Below, piece by piece: positions 55,756 to 64,000 of a stretch of 64,000 bases of DNA. The stretch spans positions 1 through 64,000 of the forward strand of contig JBJYZC010000004.1 of assembly GCA_046263755.1 (NCBI GenBank), read 5' to 3'. The stretch comes from Lachnocurva sp029100405 (GTDB taxonomy: Bacteria; Bacillota; Clostridia; Lachnospirales; Lachnospiraceae). A program made the position numbers and the translations under genes. The notes beneath the pieces were generated by a model. The model was not told the origin of the DNA, ran no database searches, and was given only the letters and a program-made list of their open reading frames with translations. How positions within the stretch are numbered: position 1 is the stretch's first letter; every line of letters begins with the position of its first letter.

Positions 55756-55784
55756 ATTTTATCCCAATTAGAACTGCAAAACAA
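55756..55784 (-). promoter_or_regulatory. Promoter of the decarboxylase operon
   Basis: Minus-strand TTGTTT (55784-55779) and TAAAAT (55761-55756) are spaced by 17 bp. The leader to the ATG at 55713 is about 36 nt. Confidence 0.68.
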
Positions 55785-55900
55785 CAAGTATTCCGTTAAA
55801 AAATAGACAATTTCGACGGTCTGTATGGACTCTTACTTCTTCCTCTTTCAATCATTCGGTCTTCCTTTGTCAATCATTGTCATTCCAAAGGAAAAGTTTC

Positions 55901-56512
55901 TTAAGTCTTTGATCCGTCAGATGACAGTCCGTTTTCCAGGACTTCCCTGGCCTCTTCCTTTGCTTCCTCTTTAAATTCTTCGACTTTGACCGGGTCAATG
56001 ACCGGAAGCTCCTCCAGGCTCGAGATACCGAAAGCGCGTAAAAACTCATCGGTCGTCCCAAAAAGGATCGGTCGTCCGGGTGCATCCAGCCGCCCCAGTT
56101 CTTCCGCCAGTCCGTATTCCACCAATTTATTGACCGCATGATCTGAAGAACCCCCCCGGATCTTCTCGATCTCTGCCTTTGTCACCGGCTGCTTGTAAGC
56201 AATAATGGACAAAGTCTCCAGAAGGACCTCTGTCAGAGCATATTTCCTGGGCTGCCTGGCCAGACGGATCAAATAGGGATAGGCCTCCCGGGACGTGGAC
56301 ATCTGGAAGGCATGATTGACCTCTTGGATCCGGATGCCGCGTTCCTCCCTGTCATAAGAAGTACGAAGCTCCTGGGCCAATTGTTCGGCCTCTTCCTCGC
56401 TTATGTCCAGGGCCTTAGCCAGCTGACCTTTTGTCACCGGACTTCCCATGGCAAAAAGGATCCCTTCGATTGCGCGAAGCTTCTCCTTATGTATCTTCTC
56501 TTTCTCTTCCAT
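55901..56512 (-). CDS. scpB: Segregation and condensation protein ScpB
   Basis: ScpB is the winged-helix partner of ScpA and SMC in chromosome condensation. The motifs RAIEGILFAMGSPVTKGQLAKALDI, YALTEVLLETLSIIAYKQPVTKAEIEKIRG and GRPILFGTTDEFLRAFGI are canonical in 203 residues. It follows scpA by 44 bp. No clear terminator with a U-tract lies between it and the decarboxylase promoter. Confidence 0.96.
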   Translation of the reverse strand: MEEKEKIHKEKLRAIEGILFAMGSPVTKGQLAKALDISEEEAEQLAQELRTSYDREERGIRIQEVNHAFQMSTSREAYPYLIRLARQPRKYALTEVLLETLSIIAYKQPVTKAEIEKIRGGSSDHAVNKLVEYGLAEELGRLDAPGRPILFGTTDEFLRAFGISSLEELPVIDPVKVEEFKEEAKEEAREVLENGLSSDGSKT

Positions 56513-56555
56513 CCTCTCACCATCTTTCTTTTATCTGCTTTCATCCTTTTTGATC

Positions 56556-57317
56556 TTAAGATCCGCTATGGTCCGCCAGATTCGATGTGATCTCGATCTC
56601 GCCGAAAGCCTCCTCCTGACGGATCTTAATCTGTCCGGTCTTCATCAACTCCAGGATCGAAAGGAAAGTCACGATCACCTGAATCCGGGAAGACTGCCCG
56701 GAAAGAAGCTGACGGAAGGAAAATTTGCGATGGCTTTTCGCATAAACCGAGAGCTCCTGCATTTTGTCTTCCAGAGAGACCTCTTCTTTTTCGATCTTCC
56801 CGAATTTAGACCGAATCGGATCGACCCTGTTTTCCTTTTGACGAAGGACGGATTCGAAGACCCGGCCCAGATCCTTCAGTGTCAGTCCATCCAGAAGCTC
56901 ATCAATATCCACCGGTTCCTCATAGGTCCTCACTTCGGAAGGAATGTCCGGATCATGGTAATAAAGAGGGGCTGCTTCTTTCTGCAGATCGGCCAGCTCT
57001 TCTGAAATGCTGCGATACATCTTATATTCCAGGAGTCTTTCCACCAGTTCCGATCGGGGGTCTACTTCCTCTCCCTCCTCGTTTTTCTCCTGAGGCAGAA
57101 GCATGCGGGACTTAATATCGAGTAAGGTTGCCGCCATAACCAGAAATTCACTCATGATATCCAGATCCGCCTGTCGCATGGAATCCAGATATTCCAGATA
57201 CTGATCCGTGATATCGGCAATCGGAATATCGTAAATACTGACCTTATTTTTATCGATCAGATGTAAAAGAAGGTCCAGAGGGCCATCGAATGCCTCCAGA
57301 TGTACACTAAGTTCCAT
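56556..57317 (-). CDS. scpA: Segregation and condensation protein ScpA
   Basis: ScpA is the kleisin that bridges SMC heads. MELSVHLEAFDGPLDLLLHLIDKNKVSIYDIPI is the family start. The ATG at 57317 is preferred because GGAG lies 8 bases ahead, while an upstream in-frame ATG at 57329 overlaps that site. The 253 residues end in a winged helix (VIVTFLSILELMKTGQI). A scpA-scpB pair is standard. Confidence 0.96.
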   Translation of the reverse strand: MELSVHLEAFDGPLDLLLHLIDKNKVSIYDIPIADITDQYLEYLDSMRQADLDIMSEFLVMAATLLDIKSRMLLPQEKNEEGEEVDPRSELVERLLEYKMYRSISEELADLQKEAAPLYYHDPDIPSEVRTYEEPVDIDELLDGLTLKDLGRVFESVLRQKENRVDPIRSKFGKIEKEEVSLEDKMQELSVYAKSHRKFSFRQLLSGQSSRIQVIVTFLSILELMKTGQIKIRQEEAFGEIEITSNLADHSGS

Positions 57318-57427
57318 AATATTCTCCATTTCATCCGACGAACGAATGAATTTCCTTTTTTTCCGTCCAAGTCAGGGGAGTCTTAAGCCCGAAAGTCTTC
57401 TGATTCCAGGGAAAAGCAAAACCAGAC

Positions 57428-57464
57428 AAAAAGAAATCGGGGCTTTTCTTATGCCCCGATTTCT
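57428..57464 (-). terminator. Terminator of pnp
   Basis: Minus-strand stem AGAAATCGGGGC/GCCCCGATTTCT (57464-57453 with 57443-57432) with a 9-base loop is followed by a U-rich tract (to 57428). It ends the rpsO-pnp transcript. The rest of 57330-57542 holds no gene and no promoter I could support. Confidence 0.88.
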
Positions 57465-57542
57465 CCTTCTTATATAGTCCGTCATATGAATGACAGAGGA
57501 AAGAAATCTTCGTCATCCATGATCGATCGATGAAAACAGGAC

Positions 57543-59639
57543 TTATCGCTCTTCTGCAGGCAGGTCCTTGATGCTGAAGGACATGCGTCCCATCTTATCC
57601 TTACCCATGCAGATGACCTTTACGACATCGCCAAGAGTCAGAACATCCTCTACCCGGTCGATACGCTCCTTGGCGATCTTACTGATATGAACCATACCTT
57701 CTTTTCCGGGAGCGAACTCAATAAATGCACCGAATTCCTTGATGCTGACAACCTTGCCGGTCAGGATCTGTCCCTTATAGAAGTCTGTTGTGATGATTTC
57801 GATCAGGCGCTTGGCTTCCTCGATACCATCCATATCATTTCCGCAGAGATCCACACGTCCGTCATCGGTAATGTCGATCTTCACACCCGTGCGTTCGATG
57901 ATCTCATTGATGGTCTTACCTCTCTGTCCAACCACATCACCGATCTTCTGAGGATCGATGTTCATGGAATAGATCTTCGGAGCATACTTGGAAAGCTCCT
58001 TACGGGGTGCTGCGATTGCCTTGGACATGCAGGTGTCCATGATGAAGTTTCTGGCCTCATGGGCTCTGTGGATAGCTTCCTCTACGATCGGACGGGTCAG
58101 GCCATGGATCTTGATATCCATCTGAATGGCTGAAATGCCCTCATGGGTACCGGTTACTTTAAAGTCCATATCACCGAAGAAATCTTCCAGTCCCTGGATG
58201 TCTGTCAGAACGATATAATCGTCATCTGTATCACCGGTCACCAGTCCGCAGGAAATTCCGGCAACCATATCCTTCAAAGGAACACCGGCTGCCATCAGAG
58301 ACATGCAGGATGCACAGGTCGAAGCCATGGATGTGGATCCGTTCGACTCGAAAGTCTCGGATACGGCACGAATGGCATAAGGGAATTCTTCTACCGAAGG
58401 AAGTACCGGAACCAGGGCACGCTCTGCCAGGGCACCATGTCCGATCTCACGGCGTCCCGGTCCTCTGGACGGCTTGGTTTCACCTACCGAATAGGAAGGG
58501 AAATTATACTGATGAATATAACGCTTCTCGGTGATATTCGGATCCAGTCCGTCGATCTTCTGAACTTCAGACAAAGGAGCCAGGGTCACAACATCACAGA
58601 TCTGTGTCTGTCCACGGGTAAACATTGCAGAACCGTGAACTCTGGGAATCAGATTCACTTCAGCGGAAAGAGGACGAATCTCGTCAATCCTTCTTCCGTC
58701 CGGACGTTTGTGATCCTTTAAGATCATCTTACGTACCGTCTTCTTTTCATACTGATATACCGCATCATCTACCAGAGGAAGCCAGTCTTCATTCTCAGCA
58801 TATGCTTCACGGATCTTCTCTGTGATCTGCTTTACATTTTCCTCACGAGCCTGCTTGTCATCGGTAAAGACAGCTTCTTCCATCTCTTCAGGAGAAACAA
58901 TTTTTTTCATGTCAGCAAACATCTCAGCCGGTACTGCAACACTCTCATAGGTGAACTTAGGCTTACCAACTTCAGCCACCATCTGATCGATCAGAGCAAT
59001 GATGGTCTGGTTTACTTCATGAGCCTTATAGATTGCTTCGATCATCTTGTCATCAGAGATCAGATTGGCACCTGCCTCGATCATGATGACCTTATCTCTT
59101 GTGGATGCAACGGTAAGCTCCAGGTCTCCTTCATCCCAATCTTTCTGAGATGGATTGATAATGAACTCGCCATTCTTCATGCCGACCTGGGTCATAGCAC
59201 AGGGGCCGTCAAAAGGAATGTCGGAAATTGTGGTTGCCATAGCGGTACCGATCATTGCAACCAGCTCCGGACGGCATTCCGGATCTACGGACATGACCAT
59301 ATTGTTCAAGGTGACATCATTTCTGAAATCCTTAGGGAAAAGGGGGCGCATAGGACGGTCGATGACACGGGCTGTCAAAACCGAGTTATCTGATGCCTTT
59401 CCTTCTCTCTTCTTAAATCCGCCCGGGAACTTTCCGACCGAATAGAATTTTTCTTCAAATTCAACGGAGAGAGGGAAGAAATCAATGCCTTCTCTCGGTG
59501 CATCGGATGCTGTTGCAGTGCACAGAAGGGTTGTCTCACCATACTGAATGAATACAGCTCCGTTTGCCTGTTTTGCGACCTTGCCGACCTCAACTCTGAG
59601 AGGACGACCGGCCAGTTCCATTTCGAATGTCTTTACCAT
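57543..59639 (-). CDS. pnp: Polynucleotide phosphorylase
   Basis: PNPase is a phosphorolytic 3'-5' exoribonuclease. The two RNase PH domains (first from about 1-230, second about 310-545 with RPDGRRIDEIRPLSAEV, FTRGQTQ and MDFKVTGT) flank a helical domain. KH (KIGDVVGQRGKTINEI) and S1 (GQILTGKVVSIKEFGAFIEFAPGKEGMVHIS) domains complete 698 residues. It follows rpsO after a hairpin, as in most bacteria. Confidence 0.97.
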   Translation of the reverse strand: MVKTFEMELAGRPLRVEVGKVAKQANGAVFIQYGETTLLCTATASDAPREGIDFFPLSVEFEEKFYSVGKFPGGFKKREGKASDNSVLTARVIDRPMRPLFPKDFRNDVTLNNMVMSVDPECRPELVAMIGTAMATTISDIPFDGPCAMTQVGMKNGEFIINPSQKDWDEGDLELTVASTRDKVIMIEAGANLISDDKMIEAIYKAHEVNQTIIALIDQMVAEVGKPKFTYESVAVPAEMFADMKKIVSPEEMEEAVFTDDKQAREENVKQITEKIREAYAENEDWLPLVDDAVYQYEKKTVRKMILKDHKRPDGRRIDEIRPLSAEVNLIPRVHGSAMFTRGQTQICDVVTLAPLSEVQKIDGLDPNITEKRYIHQYNFPSYSVGETKPSRGPGRREIGHGALAERALVPVLPSVEEFPYAIRAVSETFESNGSTSMASTCASCMSLMAAGVPLKDMVAGISCGLVTGDTDDDYIVLTDIQGLEDFFGDMDFKVTGTHEGISAIQMDIKIHGLTRPIVEEAIHRAHEARNFIMDTCMSKAIAAPRKELSKYAPKIYSMNIDPQKIGDVVGQRGKTINEIIERTGVKIDITDDGRVDLCGNDMDGIEEAKRLIEIITTDFYKGQILTGKVVSIKEFGAFIEFAPGKEGMVHISKIAKERIDRVEDVLTLGDVVKVICMGKDKMGRMSFSIKDLPAEER

Positions 59640-59700
59640 CTCACGTCTCCTAACGATTCTCTTGAGGAAAAAAGAATATCCTCTTACATTTAACTAAAGA

Positions 59701-59729
59701 AGCGGAACGGCATGCTTTGCTGTTCCGCT
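59701..59729 (-). terminator. rpsO-pnp intergenic hairpin
   Basis: Minus-strand stem of 12 pairs (59729-59718 with 59712-59701, one G-U) with a 5-base loop is followed by TTCTTTAG. It looks like the rpsO terminator/attenuator that partly separates rpsO from pnp. The U-tract is imperfect, so some read-through is expected. Confidence 0.75.
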
Positions 59730-59745
59730 CCTCTTAAGGCTTCTA

Positions 59746-60012
59746 TTATTTTCTGAGGCCAAGGCGCTCAATCAGGGATCTGTAACGCTCGATATCAACA
59801 CTCTTCAGATAAGCAAGAAGATTTCTTCTCTTACCTACCATCTTCAGAAGTCCGCGTCTGGAATGATGATCCTTAGGGTTCTGCTTCAGATGCTCCGTGA
59901 GCTCTGTAATACGCTCTGTCAGAATGGCTACCTGTACTTCAGGTGAACCGGTATCGCCGGCTGTTCTTGCGTACTCATTGATAATAGCTGTCTTCTTTTC
60001 CTTTGTAATCAT
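59746..60012 (-). CDS. rpsO: 30S ribosomal protein S15
   Basis: S15 is a primary 16S rRNA-binding protein. The ATG at 60012 behind GGAGG gives 88 residues, family length, starting MITKEKKTAIINEYA. The blocks GDTGSPEVQVAILTERI, DHHSRRGLL and GKRRNLLAYL are diagnostic. It has its own promoter (60115-60143) and a roughly 95-nt leader, where S15 often represses its own translation. Confidence 0.98.
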   Translation of the reverse strand: MITKEKKTAIINEYARTAGDTGSPEVQVAILTERITELTEHLKQNPKDHHSRRGLLKMVGKRRNLLAYLKSVDIERYRSLIERLGLRK

Positions 60013-60031
60013 GGTTTTCCTCCATTTGTTC

Positions 60032-60048
60032 TTGCAGGGATCCTGCAA
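60032..60048 (-). promoter_or_regulatory. Hairpin in the rpsO leader
   Basis: A perfect 7-bp stem (TTGCAGG at 60032-60038, CCTGCAA at 60042-60048) with a 3-base loop lies 20 nt before the rpsO start, just upstream of the ribosome site. It may be part of an S15 autoregulatory leader. The full fold was not computed. Confidence 0.5.
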
Positions 60049-60114
60049 ATTTATGCCCGAATCAAGCTGCGGTCGGAAATTCCGTCAACTGAACTCAGGT
60101 CAGCACCGTGTTTA

Positions 60115-60143
60115 AATATATCATAGCTTCTTTAGGATGTAAA
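60115..60143 (-). promoter_or_regulatory. Promoter of rpsO-pnp
   Basis: Minus-strand TTTACA (60143-60138) and TATATT (60120-60115) are spaced by 17 bp in the gap after ribF. Confidence 0.72.
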
Positions 60144-60163
60144 CCGGATTTTTGCTTCCATCC

Positions 60164-61081
60164 CTATTTCCTTTGATTAAAGAAATCCAGAGCAGTATGC
60201 GTGTCCGAAAGGATCTGCTGTTTTAAAGCTTCCAGGGAGTCAAATTTCATCTCCGGTCTTAAATATTTTAAGAAAAGGACCTTGGCCTCTTTCTCATAGA
60301 CATCCGCCTTAAAATCCAGAATGTGGGTTTCCACACCCATCTGTCCCATCTTCTGAACCGTCGGTTTGACACCGATATCCGTCACTCCGTGGAAGATCCT
60401 GTGGTCAATTTCAACCTCAGTAATATAGACCCCCTTGGGCGGCAACAGTTTCTCCGTCGGCGGGAGCTGATTGATGGTCGGAACCCCCATACCGGTCCCG
60501 ATATGATTTCCATGAATGATTTCGCCCCAGATAAAGTAAGGATATCCGAGAAGTTCATTGGCCTCTTCGATCCTGCCCTTCTCGATATCTTCCCGAATAT
60601 AGGTCGAGCTGATCTCTCTCCCATGGAAACGGATCTTATCGATCACATCGAAGGTAAAATCATATTTCTTCGACAATCTTTCCAGAAGTTCAAAATCTCC
60701 TGTGCCCTGATAGCCGAAGCGAAAATCACGACCGACCGCCATATATTTCATAGAGTAGCTTGTAACCAGGATCTCAATGAATTCCTCCGGAGAAAGCTTC
60801 ATGAAGCGATCCGTAAAAGGGCATTCCAGGAGATAGTCTATGCCGCGGCTTAGAAGCTCTCCCTTTCTCTCCTCCCGGGTCAAAAGACTTCTGCCTTTCT
60901 CATGATCGATCCGATTTTTCGGTGGAATGTCAAAGGTGACAAGGCAGGAAGCGAGATCCTTCCTGTCACGGATCCGGTCCAGAAGAAGATCATGGCCCCG
61001 ATGAAGGCCGTCGAATTTTCCAACCGAAACGGCTGTCGGCCGATCGATCCTGCTGTCAAAAAAATTGGTAATATATTGCAT
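60164..61081 (-). CDS. ribF: Bifunctional riboflavin kinase/FAD synthetase RibF
   Basis: RibF makes FMN and FAD. The N-terminal FAD synthetase part (about 1-180) has AVSVGKFDGLHRGH and VGRDFRFGYQGTGDFELL, plus the ISSTYIRE motif. The C-terminal flavokinase (about 185-305) has HIGTGMGVPTIN and KGVYITEVEI; the usual GFPTANL is changed to GVPTINQ. At 305 residues it is family length. FMN and FAD serve the flavoproteins in this window. It is 12 bp after truB. Confidence 0.94.
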   Translation of the reverse strand: MQYITNFFDSRIDRPTAVSVGKFDGLHRGHDLLLDRIRDRKDLASCLVTFDIPPKNRIDHEKGRSLLTREERKGELLSRGIDYLLECPFTDRFMKLSPEEFIEILVTSYSMKYMAVGRDFRFGYQGTGDFELLERLSKKYDFTFDVIDKIRFHGREISSTYIREDIEKGRIEEANELLGYPYFIWGEIIHGNHIGTGMGVPTINQLPPTEKLLPPKGVYITEVEIDHRIFHGVTDIGVKPTVQKMGQMGVETHILDFKADVYEKEAKVLFLKYLRPEMKFDSLEALKQQILSDTHTALDFFNQRK

Positions 61082-61093
61082 GTTTTTTCTCGT

Positions 61094-62008
61094 CTATTCT
61101 AAAAACATCTTGACCGCTCGATAGACCGATTCTTTCTTCTCGAAAATACCGGCAAATGTCACCTGATCCGACAGATAGAGAAGGATCCGGCTGTCTTTTT
61201 CATTCCCGGCCAGAGATCCGGGAAAGAAAAGAACTTCCTCGGCATAAACAGGATTTCCATTTTTAAGATATCGGTCTGCTTTCGGAAGAACAAATGCTTT
61301 CGGATAAGGAAAGATCTGATCCAGGGGAATCAGGGCTTCTTCTACCCTCCCCTGATCCGCCAATTCCTGCAGATCTTCCAGACGATATGCATCATTTACA
61401 TCGACCTGTCCGATCTTTGTCCGCCTTAAAGAAGCCATACAGCCTCCGACTCCAAGTTTCTCTCCGATATCTGAGCAGATGGTCCGGATGAAAGTTCCTT
61501 TGGAAACATGGGCCGTGAAAACGACTTCCGGCAGACGGATCTCTTCAATGGTCAGCTCATAGATCTCGATCGGAACGGCTTTCCGCTCGATCACCTGTCC
61601 CTGTCTTGCCAGCTCATAGAGCTTTTTCCCGCCGATTTTCTTGGCGGAATACATAGGCGGGATCTGACTCTTCTGCTCTTTTATCACGGAAAAAGCCTCT
61701 CGGATGGGTCCCTCGCTGACTTCCATGGCCCGATCCGTGGCATCGGATAAAACCTGCCCGGACAAATCCTCCGTATCGGTTTTCAGACCAAGGCGAAGAA
61801 CGGCCCGATAGGTTTTGTCGTGATCCGAAAGAAGAGGCACTGCCTTGGTGCCTCTTCCGATAAATACTTCTAACAAACCGGTCGCATCCGGATCCAGGGT
61901 ACCGTTATGACCGATTTTCTTTTCATGCAGCATACCGCGAAGCTTAGCCACGACATCAAAGGAAGTGAACCCGGCCGGCTTGTCAATCAAGATGCATCCG
62001 CTTTTCAT
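61094..62008 (-). CDS. truB: tRNA pseudouridine55 synthase TruB
   Basis: TruB forms pseudouridine 55 in the T-loop of tRNAs. The start ILIDKPAGFTSFDVV, the catalytic Asp39 in HNGTLDPDATGLL, and KTYRAVLRLGLKTDTEDLSG are canonical. The C-terminal 60 residues form a PUA-like extension. It overlaps nrnA by 4 bp. Confidence 0.97.
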   Translation of the reverse strand: MKSGCILIDKPAGFTSFDVVAKLRGMLHEKKIGHNGTLDPDATGLLEVFIGRGTKAVPLLSDHDKTYRAVLRLGLKTDTEDLSGQVLSDATDRAMEVSEGPIREAFSVIKEQKSQIPPMYSAKKIGGKKLYELARQGQVIERKAVPIEIYELTIEEIRLPEVVFTAHVSKGTFIRTICSDIGEKLGVGGCMASLRRTKIGQVDVNDAYRLEDLQELADQGRVEEALIPLDQIFPYPKAFVLPKADRYLKNGNPVYAEEVLFFPGSLAGNEKDSRILLYLSDQVTFAGIFEKKESVYRAVKMFLE

Positions 62009-63012
62009 TTCCCTTCTCCTTGATAGAAACCGCCCTTCCGAAGCTGTTCCTCTATTGCAAGACTGATTTCACGAATCACCTGATCCGGATCCTGGTCCTT
62101 TTCCACACGGAATCCGCTGGCCTTGGCATGACCGCCGCCATGATAAAGTGAAGCAATCTCTGCTACATTTAAGATATCTCCCTTGGCGCGAAGACTTCCC
62201 TTATAAGATCCATCCGGATTCTGATGGAGAAAGATGGCTGCCTGAACACCTCTGGTCACCCGAAGCTGGGAAACGATACCCTCGGTATCCATGGGATCTG
62301 CCTGGCAGGTCAGAAAATCTTCCGTCGTTATGACCGAAGAAATCACAGAGCCGCTTTCGTTTCGTTTTGCCTTCAAGAGAGCCAGACCCATAAGGCGGTT
62401 CTCTGCAAAAGATTTCTCATTAAAGACCCGGTCTACGATAGCCGGATAGTTGATCCCGAGATCCATCAGCCGGCCGGCGGCCTCCATGGTACTGTGATGA
62501 GTAGATGAATACTGGAAGAGGCCCGTATCCGTTACCATACCGGTATAGAGGCATTCAGCGATCTTTTGATCCAAAGAATCCTTGGGAAGGAGGTCATAGA
62601 TCAGTTCACATGTCGATGATGCTTCCGGATCAATATGGTTCAAATCGGCAAATCCAGGTGTTTTGGAAAGATGGTGATCGATGCAGATCGTCTTTGCACC
62701 GGAAAGATATGCTTCCGAATCACCCAGACGAGCCGGTTCACCGCAGTCAACCACAAAAAAGAGGTCAAAAGGATCTTCTTTCTGACCGGGCAGTTCGATT
62801 TTGTCTGCATTGGTCAAAAAGCGAAAACAGTCCGGAATGGGCTCCAGAAAAGCGTGAAGATCCTTACCCGGAAAATTTTCCCGAATAAAATTGTAGATGG
62901 AAAGGACACTTCCCACGCAGTCTCCGTCCGGACGGACATGGCCGGCAATACCGATCCGGTCTGCATTTCTGACTTCCTCTTCCAGATCAAAGCTTTTATT
63001 CATACCCATCAT
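62005..63012 (-). CDS. nrnA: DHH/DHHA1 phosphoesterase (NrnA-like)
   Basis: NrnA-type enzymes degrade nanoRNAs and dephosphorylate pAp; some family members hydrolyse cyclic dinucleotides. Motifs are GHVRPDGDCVGS, VVDCGEPARLG, CIDHHLSK (the DHH) and the DHHA1 GGGHAKASGF. The ATG at 63012, 9 bases after AAGGA, is preferred to a GTG at 63018, giving 335 residues. It lies between rbfA and truB, a conserved place. Confidence 0.93.
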   Translation of the reverse strand: MMGMNKSFDLEEEVRNADRIGIAGHVRPDGDCVGSVLSIYNFIRENFPGKDLHAFLEPIPDCFRFLTNADKIELPGQKEDPFDLFFVVDCGEPARLGDSEAYLSGAKTICIDHHLSKTPGFADLNHIDPEASSTCELIYDLLPKDSLDQKIAECLYTGMVTDTGLFQYSSTHHSTMEAAGRLMDLGINYPAIVDRVFNEKSFAENRLMGLALLKAKRNESGSVISSVITTEDFLTCQADPMDTEGIVSQLRVTRGVQAAIFLHQNPDGSYKGSLRAKGDILNVAEIASLYHGGGHAKASGFRVEKDQDPDQVIREISLAIEEQLRKGGFYQGEGK

Positions 63013-63014
63013 TG

Positions 63015-63437
63015 TCACTGATCCTTCTTTTTTTCGGAGTCATTCGAAAAGGGAGATTCCGGATCGGAAAGGTCCGAAACCTTCAGACCATGATTCACTT
63101 CATCGATCATCTTTGACATATGGACACCATAGGCAATCGAAGTATCCAGATGAAAATAAAGCTCCGGTGTGTTTCTGAGATTTACCGTACGGGCAAGTTC
63201 ATGACGGATGAAATTCTTGGAACTGTTCAAGCCTTCCATCGTCTTCTTTTCCGATTCTTCATCTCCTAAAACACTGATCCATATCTTACAGGTCTTAAGA
63301 TCCGGGGCCACCTCGACTGAGGTCACCGAAGTGACCGGAGCGATGCGGGGATCCTTGACCTTGTTACGGATAATATCCGAGAGTTCCCGAAGGACCTCCT
63401 CATTGATTCTGATATTTTTAATACTATTTTTACGCAA
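63015..63437 (-). CDS. rbfA: Ribosome-binding factor A
   Basis: RbfA helps mature the 16S rRNA 5' end and 30S subunit. Family blocks are RINEEVLRELSDIIRNKVKDPRI, VTSVEVAPDLKTCKIWISVLG and LRNTPELYFHLDTSIAYG. It starts at a TTG codon (63437) behind AGGAG with 7-base spacing; no ATG fits. The 140 residues end in a charged tail not seen in the shortest homologues. The infB stop is 15 bp upstream. Confidence 0.95.
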   Translation of the reverse strand: MRKNSIKNIRINEEVLRELSDIIRNKVKDPRIAPVTSVTSVEVAPDLKTCKIWISVLGDEESEKKTMEGLNSSKNFIRHELARTVNLRNTPELYFHLDTSIAYGVHMSKMIDEVNHGLKVSDLSDPESPFSNDSEKKKDQ

Positions 63438-63452
63438 GTTATTTCTCCTTTA

Positions 63453-64000
63453 TTACTCGCGCGGAACCTCGACCATCTTGTAAGCTTCCATGATATCGCC
63501 TTCCTGGATGTCCGAAGTGTAATCCTTTAAGACAATACCGCATTCGAAGCCTGCCTTGACTTCCTTGACATCATCCTTGAAGCGCTTTAAGGAAGACAGA
63601 TCTCCGTCAAAGAGCTGATCCTTGCCACGCGTCAGGCGAATCTTACATCCGCGCTCGATCTGGCCGTCATTTACAACACATCCGGCAATCAGACCGATAC
63701 CGGAAGCCTTGAATGTCTGGCGAACCTCTGCATGGCCGATGACCTTCTCCTCATAGATCGGTTCCAGCATTCCCTTCATGGCATGCTCAACATCTTCGAT
63801 CGCATTATAAATGACATTATAAAGATGAATATCAACATGTTCTCGCTCCGCAATATCCTTGGCTACCGCATCCGGGCGGACATTGAAACCGATAATAATG
63901 GCATTGGATGCAGAGGCAAGGACAACATCGGATTCGGTAATGGCACCAACGCCGCCATGAATAACTTTCACAACGACTTCATCATTGGAAAGCTTCTCTA
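63453..64000 (-). CDS. infB: Translation initiation factor IF-2, C-terminal part (runs off the window)
   Basis: Only the last 181 or so codons are inside the window; the gene continues past 64000. The visible part is domains IV-VI of IF-2: the EKLSNDEVVVKVIHGGVGAITESDV start, ASNAIIIGFNVRP, and the terminal fMet-tRNA-binding beta barrel (GCVVNDGQIERGCKIRLTR, VKAGFECGIVLKDY). It heads the infB-rbfA-nrnA-truB order. Confidence 0.96.
   Translation of the reverse strand, partial: EKLSNDEVVVKVIHGGVGAITESDVVLASASNAIIIGFNVRPDAVAKDIAEREHVDIHLYNVIYNAIEDVEHAMKGMLEPIYEEKVIGHAEVRQTFKASGIGLIAGCVVNDGQIERGCKIRLTRGKDQLFDGDLSSLKRFKDDVKEVKAGFECGIVLKDYTSDIQEGDIMEAYKMVEVPRE

Noticed and set aside
55857..55900. 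Inverted repeat TTCCTTTG/CAAAGGAA after scpB as its terminator
   Set aside because: The loop is 16 bases and no U-run follows the stem on the minus strand.
55870..56139. An 89-residue minus-strand reading frame overlapping the 3' end of scpB
   Set aside because: It is a different frame of scpB with no ribosome site or recognisable family. scpB itself is canonical.
1..64000. CRISPR array, insertion sequence, prophage, tRNA or rRNA genes
   Set aside because: I read both strands for spaced repeats, transposase or integrase motifs and cloverleaf features and found none. The gene order is core-genome throughout.

Overview
The window looks like a stretch of the core chromosome of an anaerobic, low-to-mid GC Firmicute of the class Clostridia, most likely Lachnospiraceae or a close relative (inference from gene content and order; no genus can be named). 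Supporting signs are: LexA with a Cheo-type SOS box; ribosomal protein L27 with the cleavable Firmicutes N-terminal extension next to its protease Prp; RemA, RecU, GerW (YtfJ) and the FakA/YloU pair; a six-gene Rnf ferredoxin:NAD+ complex; and a sodium-pumping biotin-dependent decarboxylase cluster. I found no rRNA, tRNA, insertion sequence, prophage, integron or CRISPR array. Seventy genes are called, 66 of them on the minus strand. Only lexA, rqcH, rpmB and an RNase H-fold exonuclease gene are on the plus strand.

Layout, left to right. 1-5.3 kb: lexA faces an operon read leftward as rplU-prp-rpmA, an internal terminator, then obg-yhbY-nadD-yqeK-rsfS. 5.3-12.3 kb: an ABC permease fused to a CPBP intramembrane protease and its ATPase, RNase E/G, recU, an RluA-type pseudouridine synthase and a HAD phosphatase. 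12.3-18.8 kb: a tightly overlapped operon yicC-remA-gmk-rpoZ-rimO-pgsA-cinA-rsmD-coaD ending in an unknown coiled-coil protein and a clear terminator. Its promoter overlaps that of the divergent rqcH. 20.7-24.8 kb: yloU-fakA-recG, divergent from rpmB. 25.3-32.7 kb: gerW-DUF2953-unknown, a class B PBP with an FtsW/RodA partner and a U32 peptidase, then zapA. 32.7-38.4 kb: proB, 5-formyl-THF cyclo-ligase, miaB, a NusG-II membrane protein, a Gx-type transporter, ruvA and ruvB. 38.6-43.8 kb: rnfCDGEAB. 43.8-44.2 kb: the only long gene-free stretch, AT-rich, holding a near-perfect Rex operator and a second perfect palindrome. 44.2-50.4 kb: the exonuclease gene, rpsA-ispH-cmk-yhiN, and an RpiR-type regulator. 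50.6-55.7 kb: the five-gene carboxyltransferase/decarboxylase cluster. 55.9-64 kb: scpB-scpA, then pnp-rpsO, ribF-truB-nrnA-rbfA and the 3' part of infB.

The genes fall into three groups. One is housekeeping: translation, ribosome assembly, tRNA and rRNA modification, chromosome segregation, recombination, division and wall synthesis. The second is membrane energetics. Rnf couples reduced ferredoxin to NAD+ and an ion gradient, and the biotin-dependent cluster can couple decarboxylation to sodium export. The Rex-like site beside rnf suggests that the NADH/NAD+ ratio controls this energy metabolism. The third is a small set of less understood proteins: the ABC/CPBP fusion, the coaD-linked coiled-coil protein, the 134-residue protein next to DUF2953, and the lipoprotein-headed gamma subunit.

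I see no large undescribed defence or mobile system. The best leads are the rnf upstream region, the transcarboxylase-like combination of subunits in the decarboxylase operon, the cysteine-rich tail of RnfE and the ABC/CPBP fusion.
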